The notes under the pieces were generated by a model. The model saw only the letters and a program-made list of their open reading frames with translations, ran no database searches and was not told the origin of the DNA. This document shows, piece by piece, positions 1 to 5,559 of a DNA stretch of 5,711 bases. Source of the DNA: SLFT01 sp964493075. GTDB taxonomy: Bacteria > Hydrogenedentota > Hydrogenedentia > Hydrogenedentales > CAITNO01. The position numbers and the translations under genes are program-made. The stretch's first letter is position 1. The number at the start of each line of letters is the position of its first letter. Location: positions 1-5,711 of the forward strand of contig CAZBNU010000246.1 of NCBI GenBank assembly GCA_964493075.1, written 5' to 3'.

Positions 1-58
1 GGTCGGGTTCCTGATGATTCAGTACCTTGTTCACACGTTCGCGGGATGTTATGGACAT
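1..58 (-). CDS. Uroporphyrinogen decarboxylase (URO-D) family protein, N-terminal fragment
   Basis: Only the first 19 codons lie in the window; the gene continues past the left edge. The peptide reads MSITSRERVNKVLNHQEPD. This is the typical opening of the URO-D/methylcobamide:CoM methyltransferase-like superfamily (a T/S-SRERV start, then a short helix and an NHQEPDR-type motif). The start is supported by an AAGGA Shine-Dalgarno site six bases upstream on the minus strand. Members of this family either decarboxylate uroporphyrinogen III in haem synthesis or act as corrinoid-dependent methyltransferases. The short N-terminus cannot separate these, but the SRERV...NHQEPD form is common in the large non-haem paralogue groups, so I do not assign hemE. 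It lies downstream of the PEP carboxykinase gene in the same direction, with a 291-bp gap, so co-transcription is uncertain. Confidence 0.72.
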   Translation of the reverse strand, partial: MSITSRERVNKVLNHQEPD

Positions 59-349
59 GGTGTTCCTTGCATTAAGAGAAAATAGTTATACTCCTCATTC
101 TCCCATCATAGTACGATTCCTGTACGGTACATTTCAAGGAATGGAAATAGCTGCTGTTCTTGAATCAGAAAGAATGCAAGAAACTGAAAAAGGATTGGCT
201 GCAGTGGAGCTATTCAAAAAGTACAAGAAACACAGAAGTGACGATGGTGGCTGTTTTAGCGTAAATCCAACATCTTGTTTTCAACCGCGTTTTCGACCAA
301 ATAAAGCATTAATCGGCAACAATCTGCGTATACTGCAAATCAACTTGTG
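59..349. other. Intergenic region between pckG and the URO-D-family gene
   Basis: This 291-bp stretch lies 3' of the carboxykinase gene and 5' of the URO-D-family gene on the minus strand. It is visibly AT-richer than its neighbours. I found no convincing rho-independent terminator for pckG and no clean -35/-10 pair for the downstream gene; a TATAAC on the minus strand at 85-90 has no matching -35. A plus-strand reading frame is open from 27 past 349. It has no placed Shine-Dalgarno site, no family resemblance I recognise, and it runs into the 3' end of pckG in antisense, so I do not call it a gene. Confidence 0.5.
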
Positions 350-2284
350 TTACATATCCTGCGGCTTGACAATGGCGCCTTTCTCGGCTTTCAGGGCTTC
401 CAACGCACTTTTCTGCGCTTCATAGACATCGAAGAGACGCTGGGATGTGTCTTCCTCTTTCTGCCAGGCAGTGGTCTGCAACTCAATGCGGGCAATGATG
501 TTGTCTATGTGCAGCGAGAACTGCATAGTATAGAGTTCTTCGCTGTATTCTTTATCTATTTCGTCAGCGAAGAGCCGCTTTAGGTCGTCATACTTCGGGA
601 TGAATCCGATGGGCGTTTCGATGGCTTCCACATCGCCGTGGGCAAACAGTTCAAGCCAGCCGAGCCAGACATGCACATCCTTCTTCTCGCCAAGCAAACC
701 TTTGCCGCTGCCGCCACGGTTTTCGTGGGTCAGGAAATAATTCAGCCCTGCAAGCACTGGCCGCGCTGTTAGTTTCTCGTTGTTAAAGAACTTCAACTGT
801 GCATCAAGGTAATCACCCAAACCGCCAGCGATAAAGGGCGCATTCGCCCAGGGTTGACGATTGACACCGGTCGCGCCCACTTCAGTTGCGGTGGCCTTGG
901 ACACAATGGACGCGCCAATGGCAACGCCTTCGTCTTCCGTTTTGGCTACCCAGATGGGCGGCATGGTGTCGCTGTCGCGTCCAGAATAGGTGACCACCTT
1001 CACTTGTACGCCTTTGGGATCAGCGTTGGCTTCCTTGTTGTGGTTGCCAATGGCTTCGTTAAGCAGCGTACACCGCGAATTGGGATGGGACATAGGCACA
1101 TCCGTCATGGCAGGTGTCCATTCCCCTTGGAAATTTGTGCCCTTTTCCGGTACCTCTTCCCCATCGCCAACCCAGCGCGGTTTGTTGTTTTCATCAATCA
1201 GCACATTGGAGAAAATAACTTCTGTACCCGGTTCGCGCAGACACTTCATCAGATAGGGGTCGCCTTCAGCATTCACATCTTCCACAATGCCAAAGATACC
1301 GATTTCCGGATTGATGGCGCGCAACGTGCCGTCTTCAGCAATCCACATCTGGGTGAGGTCGTCGCCGATGAAGTCCGTTCCCACCATGGCGGTGGTTGTC
1401 TTTCCACACCCTGATGGGGCTGCACCGGCAAAGTAGGTCTTGCGTCCACCAGGACCGGTCATACCCGTGATAAACATGTGTTCCGAAAGTTCCACGCCGT
1501 TATGCTCGTAAATGGCGCTATCGGAAGCGAACCGGTGGTTGCCCTTCTTCATGAGCAATGTATTGCCAGCATAGGTGCAGAACATGGAATAGGTGGTTTG
1601 CCAGGAACGGTCCATATAGATGCGGGCATTGGGAATATCTTCGGGACGGTTCGGTCCCTCGGAATGAACGTTGGTGAAGAACTCTCCGCGTCGCGCCACT
1701 TCCGCGTCAAAATCAGCATAACAGTTGCGATACAGCAATGCCGCAGAGTGGAGTACGTAGGTGGAACTGGAGATTTCAATGGCGGGAATGGAGGCTTTGG
1801 CGCCCACGGGACCACGCGAATAGAAACCGACAAACATGATTTTTCCCTTCATAATGCCGGTCATATGCTTCTTGATATAGGCGAGAGATTCTTCACGAGG
1901 CTCTCTTTTGGCCATGGAAGAAATCTTTTCGTCCTCATTCACAATATACAGGGTCTGCTTGACCATGCGTCCCTGGTCTTCGGGCAGATCAAAATGAATC
2001 GTATGGCCGTCTATGGCCAGAGGGGATTCCTCGCCCTTTTCGATGCTGTAGCTTCTGACAAATGCCGCGTCTTCTTCGCTGCCCACAAGCACCATTACCT
2101 TGTCGGGCTGACACATGGAAATGGCGTTGGCAATTTTGAGCAGCGCCCCTTCTGTCTCTATTTTGGAGATGCGTTCAAGATTCTCTGCATCTATTTTTTC
2201 TGCAAATAATTTTCTCGCTTCATCAATGGACTGAATGCCACCAACCGCTGAAAGAATATCAACACCATTTTTGAACGCTAACAT
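350..2284 (-). CDS. pckG: Phosphoenolpyruvate carboxykinase, GTP-type family, with divergent nucleotide pocket
   Basis: A cytosolic enzyme of 644 aa that interconverts oxaloacetate and PEP with a nucleoside phosphate, in gluconeogenesis or anaplerosis. By eye-alignment with vertebrate GTP-PEPCK the catalytic core is kept: R106 (vertebrate R87), Y238 (Y235), K246 or K247 (K244), H269 (H264), the P-loop APSGCGKTTTAM at 289-300 with reactive cysteine C293 (C288), GDD at 307-309 for the metal (D311), INPEIG at 325-330, HPNSR at 400-404 (R405) and R436. A TPIGFIPK block (557-564) matches the family C-terminus, followed by a probably helical tail. The guanine clamp is not kept: W516, F525, F530 and N533 correspond to Y516, a Gly-rich stretch, L531 and K534, while F517 is present. 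Nucleotide preference is therefore uncertain. The ATG at 2284 has an AAGGAG site six bases upstream, and the length is slightly above the usual ~600-625 aa. It is probably monocistronic, since a terminator lies upstream. Confidence 0.93.
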   Translation of the reverse strand: MLAFKNGVDILSAVGGIQSIDEARKLFAEKIDAENLERISKIETEGALLKIANAISMCQPDKVMVLVGSEEDAAFVRSYSIEKGEESPLAIDGHTIHFDLPEDQGRMVKQTLYIVNEDEKISSMAKREPREESLAYIKKHMTGIMKGKIMFVGFYSRGPVGAKASIPAIEISSSTYVLHSAALLYRNCYADFDAEVARRGEFFTNVHSEGPNRPEDIPNARIYMDRSWQTTYSMFCTYAGNTLLMKKGNHRFASDSAIYEHNGVELSEHMFITGMTGPGGRKTYFAGAAPSGCGKTTTAMVGTDFIGDDLTQMWIAEDGTLRAINPEIGIFGIVEDVNAEGDPYLMKCLREPGTEVIFSNVLIDENNKPRWVGDGEEVPEKGTNFQGEWTPAMTDVPMSHPNSRCTLLNEAIGNHNKEANADPKGVQVKVVTYSGRDSDTMPPIWVAKTEDEGVAIGASIVSKATATEVGATGVNRQPWANAPFIAGGLGDYLDAQLKFFNNEKLTARPVLAGLNYFLTHENRGGSGKGLLGEKKDVHVWLGWLELFAHGDVEAIETPIGFIPKYDDLKRLFADEIDKEYSEELYTMQFSLHIDNIIARIELQTTAWQKEEDTSQRLFDVYEAQKSALEALKAEKGAIVKPQDM

Positions 2285-2363
2285 TGTTATCTCCTTGATT
2301 AAATTACGTCACCACAGGACGCTATTTACTGTATACTTCATTCAAATATATTTATCCCTGTTA

Positions 2364-2375
2364 TTGCGACCGCAA
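2364..2375. promoter_or_regulatory. Short inverted repeat upstream of pckG, possible operator
   Basis: TTGCG-AC-CGCAA is a perfect 5+5 dyad with a two-base centre, about 80 bp upstream of the pckG start and between that gene and the upstream terminator. Position and symmetry would suit a regulator site controlling carboxykinase expression. The dyad is short and could be chance; no promoter element was firmly placed next to it. Confidence 0.25.
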
Positions 2376-2415
2376 CATACACTTCTCCTGTAACCCGGAG
2401 GAGGAAACCGATAGC

Positions 2416-2456
2416 AAAAAAGCCGAAGTACCTTCTCGATGGAGAATGCCTCGGCT
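2416..2456 (-). terminator. Rho-independent terminator of the DUF2294 transcript
   Basis: Read on the minus strand, an outer stem AGCCGAGG/CTTCGGCT (2449-2456 with 2421-2428) encloses an inner TTCTC/GAGAA stem with a four-base loop (2433-2446). It is followed directly by six T residues (2421-2416). There is no T-run on the plus-strand side, so termination should act in the minus direction. It lies about 210 bp after the DUF2294 stop codon and upstream of pckG, separating the two genes. Confidence 0.78.
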
Positions 2457-2665
2457 TCATTTCTGAACCGCACTATGCCAAGACATAGCCCGGAAAGACT
2501 TACTAACCCTTAATGTGGACAATGAGAAATGCCGTGCAATAACGCTTTTTGTCCCACGTGACTCATCCTGCAGCAGACGATGTTGCAACCGTCCCCTGAG
2601 TTTCAGCCTGAATTGCCCTTGATTATATGAAACCAAGGGGGTAGAGTTCAAATTTGGCGTGAACG

Positions 2666-3046
2666 CTACTCGTGAACACCAAATTCTACCGGCTCATTCA
2701 GCGTAAAGAGGACGATTCGTTCGCCGGTAGAGGTGCTGATATCCGTGTGCAGGCTTTTTACCGGCTGATTCGTAATCCGCAAAATGGCCGCCTCCAACAG
2801 CGGACGGCCCCGTTCCAGCAATTCTATGCGGACCTGTTTGATCAGATCGCGCCCCCTGTTGCTGTCCTTGGCGGCGGCAAGTTGGTATTCCGCCTGGGTC
2901 AACACCCCCTTCAACCGCACCAATACCATGTCACCAATGATAAAGGACTTGGTCTCCAGCGGCCCACGCCCCATGTATTCCTTCTCAAACTTGATGATGG
3001 CCTCGCTGATTTCAGCCTCGACCTGTCCTTTTGTTTTTAATGCCAT
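2666..3046 (-). CDS. DUF2294 / MpsC-like domain protein
   Basis: A 126-aa protein made of one small domain, with no signal peptide or membrane segment. Its features match the DUF2294 family (PF10057): the N-terminal KTKGQVEAEISEAIIKFEKE helix (residues 4-23), then YMGRGP, a FIIGDMVLVRLKGVLTQAE strand-helix block, a GRDLIKQVRIELLERGRPLLE helix, and the closing LHTDISTSTGERIVLFTL segment. Length is normal for the family. PF10057 has been linked to the Na+-translocating MpsABC system of staphylococci, but most members stand alone and their biochemical role is not settled; no mpsA or mpsB homologue is in this window. The ATG at 3046 is preceded by GAGGAG at about ten bases. A sigma70-like promoter lies upstream and a terminator about 210 bp downstream, so it is probably a single-gene transcript. 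Confidence 0.88.
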   Translation of the reverse strand: MALKTKGQVEAEISEAIIKFEKEYMGRGPLETKSFIIGDMVLVRLKGVLTQAEYQLAAAKDSNRGRDLIKQVRIELLERGRPLLEAAILRITNQPVKSLHTDISTSTGERIVLFTLNEPVEFGVHE

Positions 3047-3071
3047 AACTGCTGTTCTCCTCGAATTGGAA

Positions 3072-3100
3072 ATTATGGCCTATAATACCCCAACTCTCAA
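3072..3100 (-). promoter_or_regulatory. Sigma70-type promoter for the DUF2294 gene
   Basis: On the minus strand, TTGAGA (3100-3095) and CATAAT (3077-3072) are separated by exactly 17 bp. This places a transcription start roughly 20 bases upstream of the DUF2294 start codon. Both hexamers are close to consensus. It sits in the divergent region shared with the exonuclease III gene; I could not place an equally good plus-strand promoter for that gene. Confidence 0.55.
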
Positions 3101-3205
3101 TAATCTGCATAACGGACTACTATTTTGGTACACACAAACCGATTTCTGCTACTATAACCGTTAAACATTTTACAATATGACTTGATCTGATACTAGGAGT
3201 CACCT

Positions 3206-4000
3206 ATGACCAGCATATATTCTTGGAATGTGAATGGGTTGCGGGCTGTAATCAAAAATGGATTCATGGAGTGGTTTCTCCAGACACAACCGGATATTTT
3301 GTGTTTGCAGGAAACGCGCCTGCTCCCGGAACAGGTACCCCAGGAATTAACCGAAGCAAAAGGCTATCAGGTATTCTGGAATCCTGCACAAAAACCGGGC
3401 TATAGCGGCACAGCGGTATTCACCAAAGTTGCCCCGGAATCCACCGATGTGCTGGGCATACCAGAGTTCGACAACGAGGGACGCGCCCTGTTGGTGCATT
3501 ACAAGGAGTTTACGATTGTGAACACCTACTGGCCCAACAGCCAGGATGAGCGTAAGCGTCTACCCTATAAACTGGCGTTCTGTGATGCCATCGGCACCAT
3601 TCTGGACGGACTGGTGAAACAGGGCAAAAACGTTATCATCTGTGGCGACTTCAATATCGCCCACACGGAAATTGATCTGGCACGCCCCAAGCAGAACGAG
3701 AACAATGCGGGGTATTACATTGAAGAACGGGAGGCCATGACCACGTTTCTGGCACGCGGCTATGTGGATGTGTTTCGTCACCTGTATCCGGACACAGTTA
3801 AATACTCCTGGTGGTCCTACCGGGGCAGGGCGCGGGCAAATAATGTTGGCTGGCGTCTGGATTACCATTGTGTCAACAAGGAGTTCATGGCGCGGGTTCA
3901 GGATATCAACATTTGCGACGATGTATTGGGTTCCGATCATTGTCCGGTATGCCTGACTCTAAAGACACCTGTGTGCAAAAAGCGGACTTGCAAGTCATGA
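3206..4000 (+). CDS. xthA: Exodeoxyribonuclease III / class II AP endonuclease
   Basis: A 264-aa cytosolic base-excision-repair nuclease that cuts 5' to abasic sites and has 3' exonuclease/phosphatase activities in the ExoIII/APE1 family. Motifs in order: SWNVNGLR (6-13), LQETR with metal-binding E36, GYSGTAVFTK (65-74), NTYWPNSQ with Y108, GDFNIAH with D148 and N150, GWRLDY with D219, and GSDHCPV with catalytic D244-H245. All key residues of the exonuclease-endonuclease-phosphatase fold are present. Length fits the family (about 250-270 aa); the last dozen residues form a basic, cysteine-containing tail. The ATG start has AGGAG six bases upstream. The stop codon overlaps the start of the acyltransferase gene in ATGA, suggesting one operon. 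The name exoA would serve equally; the Gram-positive and Gram-negative forms cannot be separated by eye. Confidence 0.95.
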   Translation: MTSIYSWNVNGLRAVIKNGFMEWFLQTQPDILCLQETRLLPEQVPQELTEAKGYQVFWNPAQKPGYSGTAVFTKVAPESTDVLGIPEFDNEGRALLVHYKEFTIVNTYWPNSQDERKRLPYKLAFCDAIGTILDGLVKQGKNVIICGDFNIAHTEIDLARPKQNENNAGYYIEEREAMTTFLARGYVDVFRHLYPDTVKYSWWSYRGRARANNVGWRLDYHCVNKEFMARVQDINICDDVLGSDHCPVCLTLKTPVCKKRTCKS

Positions 4001-4767
4001 TACGTGTTTGCGTCGGCATCCGCGCAGCCCTGCTCGTCCTTATCACATTTTTCTTTGTGGGACTGCGTCTGTTGGTCTGGCCGTCGGCAGCCATTTCGCG
4101 GCCCTTTGATCGTATCCTGCGGCGTTTTCTGATTCGTGGCTGGGGCTATTGCTTCGCCTATGCCGCTGGACTTCGTGTTGTGGTGAAAGGTACGCCGCCG
4201 CGTCCCCCCTTCTACATGGTGTGCAACCACCTGTCCTACCTGGATATGTTGGTTCTGGCGCGTCAGACGGGGTGCATTTTTGTTTCACGGGGCGATGTGG
4301 AACAGTGGCCCTTTTTTGGGTTTGTATCCAAGTCCATTTATGTAATCTTTATTAACCGTGATGACAGACGGGATACCACCAGGGTAAATCTCTTGATCGA
4401 AGAAACAATCCGGGAACAAGATGGCATTGTAGTGTTTCCTGAAGGCTACACCAGCCCCGGCGTGGAAGTAAAAACATTCCGGTCTCCCCTGCTTCAGCCC
4501 CCGGTTGAGTTAAACATCCCGGTACACTATGCCACCATTTCCTACGACACGCCGGAGAATGGCCCCTCCCCCGGCCTGCTCTGCAGTTGGTGGCGCCCGG
4601 AACCCTTCTACGCCCATACGTTCCGGTTCCTGCACTATCCCGGCGCCGTGGCCACCATCCACTTCGGTGAACAACCCATAAGCGGCAACGACCGCAAGTC
4701 CCTGGCAAAACAACTGGAAGAGGCCGTGCGCGCCAACTTTGTGCCATTGCGGCAGGAAAAAGAATAG
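3997..4767 (+). CDS. 1-acyl-sn-glycerol-3-phosphate acyltransferase (PlsC-type)
   Basis: A 256-aa LPLAT-superfamily enzyme expected to move an acyl chain to the sn-2 position of lysophosphatidate, making phosphatidate at the inner membrane. The N-terminus has one hydrophobic span (about residues 8-28). The acyltransferase core follows: NHLSYLD gives the HX4D motif (H78, D83), then SRGDVEQWPFFGF, a FINRDDRR block (R121) and VFPEGYTSP, the FPEG motif, with E149. I chose the ATG at 3997 although the frame is open upstream. This start overlaps the exonuclease stop as ATGA, places the membrane span at the N-terminus and gives a normal family length, whereas the upstream extension only repeats exonuclease DNA in another frame. 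Shine-Dalgarno pairing is weak, which fits translational coupling. Other LPLAT members (lyso-ornithine lipid or glycerolipid acyltransferases) remain possible, so no plsC symbol is given. Confidence 0.88.
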   Translation: MIRVCVGIRAALLVLITFFFVGLRLLVWPSAAISRPFDRILRRFLIRGWGYCFAYAAGLRVVVKGTPPRPPFYMVCNHLSYLDMLVLARQTGCIFVSRGDVEQWPFFGFVSKSIYVIFINRDDRRDTTRVNLLIEETIREQDGIVVFPEGYTSPGVEVKTFRSPLLQPPVELNIPVHYATISYDTPENGPSPGLLCSWWRPEPFYAHTFRFLHYPGAVATIHFGEQPISGNDRKSLAKQLEEAVRANFVPLRQEKE

Positions 4768-4781
4768 CAATCAAGCATTTG

Positions 4782-4882
4782 TATGGGAGGTATGGGAACT
4801 ATAAGAAGTATTCGAGAAATGCAGCACCCGGCCAATTAGCACCGCAAATCCCATAAGTCTCATAGGTCTCATAAGTCCCATA
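4782..4882. repeat. 9-bp-period repeats in opposite orientations (TATGRGACY type)
   Basis: The right cluster (4847-4882) is four tandem 9-mers: AATCCCATA, AGTCTCATA, GGTCTCATA, AGTCCCATA. The left cluster (4782-4808) carries the reverse-complement form: TATGGGAGG, TATGGGAAC, TATAAGAAG. The arms can pair imperfectly across a 38-base spacer. It lies just after the acyltransferase stop and before the blaI promoter. The structure is seen directly. It could be a transcript-end hairpin, a simple-repeat expansion, or a copy of a dispersed repeat family; no spacers of CRISPR size are present. Confidence 0.7.
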
Positions 4883-4922
4883 GCCCCAAAATCAATCGCC
4901 AGATATTTCACAAAAAAAAGAC

Positions 4923-4951
4923 TTGACAAATGCCATCAGATGGACTATAAT
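4923..4951 (+). promoter_or_regulatory. Consensus sigma70 promoter of the blaI operon
   Basis: TTGACA (4923-4928) and TATAAT (4946-4951) are both perfect consensus with the ideal 17-bp spacer. An eight-A tract (4912-4919) just upstream could act as an UP element. Transcription would start near 4958, leaving a leader of about 57 bases before the blaI ATG. Such a strong promoter is what one expects when a dedicated repressor holds it down. Confidence 0.85.
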
Positions 4952-4957
4952 TATAGT
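4944..4957. promoter_or_regulatory. Perfect 14-bp palindrome over the -10, probable BlaI-type operator
   Basis: ACTATAATTATAGT is its own reverse complement and covers the whole -10 hexamer of the promoter. BlaI/MecI/CopY repressors bind dyads with a TACA...TGTA core, sometimes flanked as ACTACA...TGTAGT. Here the half-site is ACTATA, one transition away. A dimer bound here would block RNA polymerase, giving autorepression of blaI and its downstream gene. Symmetry and position are seen; binding by the encoded repressor is inferred. Confidence 0.65.
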
Positions 4958-5014
4958 TGAGGTTTGTAGATATAAATTGTTGGCACGAACATAAATCAAG
5001 AAGAAAGACAAACG

Positions 5015-5404
5015 ATGACCAAGAAATCCAACGCAAATCTGCCGGAACTGTCACGGCTTGAACAGGAAGTGATGAACATTGTGTGGCAGTTGGAGGAATG
5101 TTCCTCTGCCGAGGTGATCGAAGCCTATGCACGGGAACGGCAATTGGCGAAGACCACCATACGCACAGTGCTTACCAACCTGCGCAAGAAGGGGTATTTG
5201 GAAAAGGTGCCCACTATTGAGCGCGGTTTCCGGCTGCGGCCCGTGGTGTCCCGTGAAACAGTGGCGCGGCGCACGTTGAAGAACATGGTGGGCACCCTCT
5301 TTGGCGGATCGCCCCGGTATGTCGTTTCCTGTCTGCTGAAAGAATCGAAGTTGAGTGAAGCGGAACTGGAAGAAATCCGTCGTATGTTGAAAATTCAATC
5401 ATAA
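5015..5404 (+). CDS. BlaI/MecI/CopY family transcriptional repressor
   Basis: A 129-aa cytosolic DNA-binding protein of the Penicillinase_R family (PF03965). Residues about 10-82 form the winged helix: LSRLEQEVMNIVWQLEECS (12-30), the AEVIEAY helix, a recognition helix TTIRTVLTNLRKKGYLEK (47-64), and the wing up to FRLRPVVS. The C-terminal part (about 83-129, including a LFGGSPRYVVSCLL segment) matches the dimerisation region that holds the cleavage site in staphylococcal BlaI/MecI. Length is typical. The start has only a weak purine-rich AAGAAGAAAG upstream, but there is no in-frame alternative with a better site. A strong promoter overlapped by a palindrome lies upstream and a probable M56 sensor gene downstream. 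The signal need not be a beta-lactam: many bacterial blaI-M56 pairs have unknown inducers, so I give no symbol. Confidence 0.93.
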   Translation: MTKKSNANLPELSRLEQEVMNIVWQLEECSSAEVIEAYARERQLAKTTIRTVLTNLRKKGYLEKVPTIERGFRLRPVVSRETVARRTLKNMVGTLFGGSPRYVVSCLLKESKLSEAELEEIRRMLKIQS

Positions 5405-5414
5405 TGTCAGTTTC

Positions 5415-5494
5415 CGTCATTGCGAGGTACAAAGCAATCTCGTTATAGTACAGGCTACAGTGTAACCCAGATTGCTTCGTACCTCGCAATGACG
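5415..5494. repeat. 80-bp MITE-like palindrome between blaI and the M56-like gene
   Basis: The left arm (5415-5440, beginning CGTCATTGCGAGGTAC) and right arm (5469-5494, ending GTACCTCGCAATGACG) are reverse complements over 26 bp with a single mismatch (AAAGC versus GAAGC). They are separated by a 28-base centre. GTCA (5406-5409) and TGAC (5500-5503) could extend the stem past a 5/5 internal loop. The CGTCATTGCGAGG...GCAATCT wording resembles non-coding palindromes dispersed in many bacterial genomes, so this is probably a non-autonomous mobile or REP-like element. In the transcript it would form a very stable hairpin between two cistrons. There is no T-run after either arm, so it is not a classic terminator. 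Confidence 0.88.
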
Positions 5495-5559
5495 ATAGTT
5501 GACGTCTTTTATGTCGGTTACGGCTATGCCGGATTAGGTTCCAATAAGGAGGATGGCAC

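Larger units (their letters stand above)
2285..2665. other. Gene-free stretch between pckG and the DUF2294 gene
   Basis: These 381 bp hold the 5' region of pckG and the 3' region of the DUF2294 gene, both on the minus strand. Recognisable items are the pckG Shine-Dalgarno site, a TTGCG-AC-CGCAA dyad (2364-2375), the minus-strand terminator (2416-2456), and two small inverted repeats: CTATG/CATAG at 2473-2488 and CCCTTG/CAAGGG at 2616-2639. A 64-codon minus-strand frame at 2457-2651 starts with TTG, lacks a ribosome binding site and matches nothing I recognise. I found no riboswitch signature and no clear sigma70 promoter for pckG. Confidence 0.5.

Noticed and set aside
27..425. 132-codon plus-strand open frame at the left end
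   Set aside because: It overlaps the URO-D-family start and the 3' end of pckG in antisense, has no placed Shine-Dalgarno site and resembles no family I know.
854..2209. Long plus-strand frames (854-1414 and 1478-2209) inside pckG
   Set aside because: They are antisense to a fully supported carboxykinase gene with all its motifs; they are shadows of its codon bias.
2457..2651. 64-codon minus-strand frame between the DUF2294 gene and the terminator
   Set aside because: TTG start, no ribosome binding site, runs into the terminator hairpin and is not recognisable.
2672..3040. 122-codon plus-strand frame across the DUF2294 gene
   Set aside because: Exactly antisense to a gene with clear family motifs, promoter and Shine-Dalgarno site.
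3169..3196. TTTACA...TACTAG as a promoter for the exonuclease III gene
   Set aside because: The would-be -10 overlaps the Shine-Dalgarno site, leaving no room for a normal leader.
3868..3996. Upstream extension of the acyltransferase start to 3868
   Set aside because: The extra 43 residues are exonuclease III coding DNA read in another frame; the ATGA overlap start at 3997 puts the membrane helix at the N-terminus and gives the normal length.
4847..4882. CRISPR-like array
   Set aside because: Units are 9 bp and directly adjacent, with no unique spacers and no cas genes in the window.
5415..5494. Rho-independent terminator after blaI
   Set aside because: The stem is far longer than usual and neither side is followed by a T-run; a repeat element explains it better.
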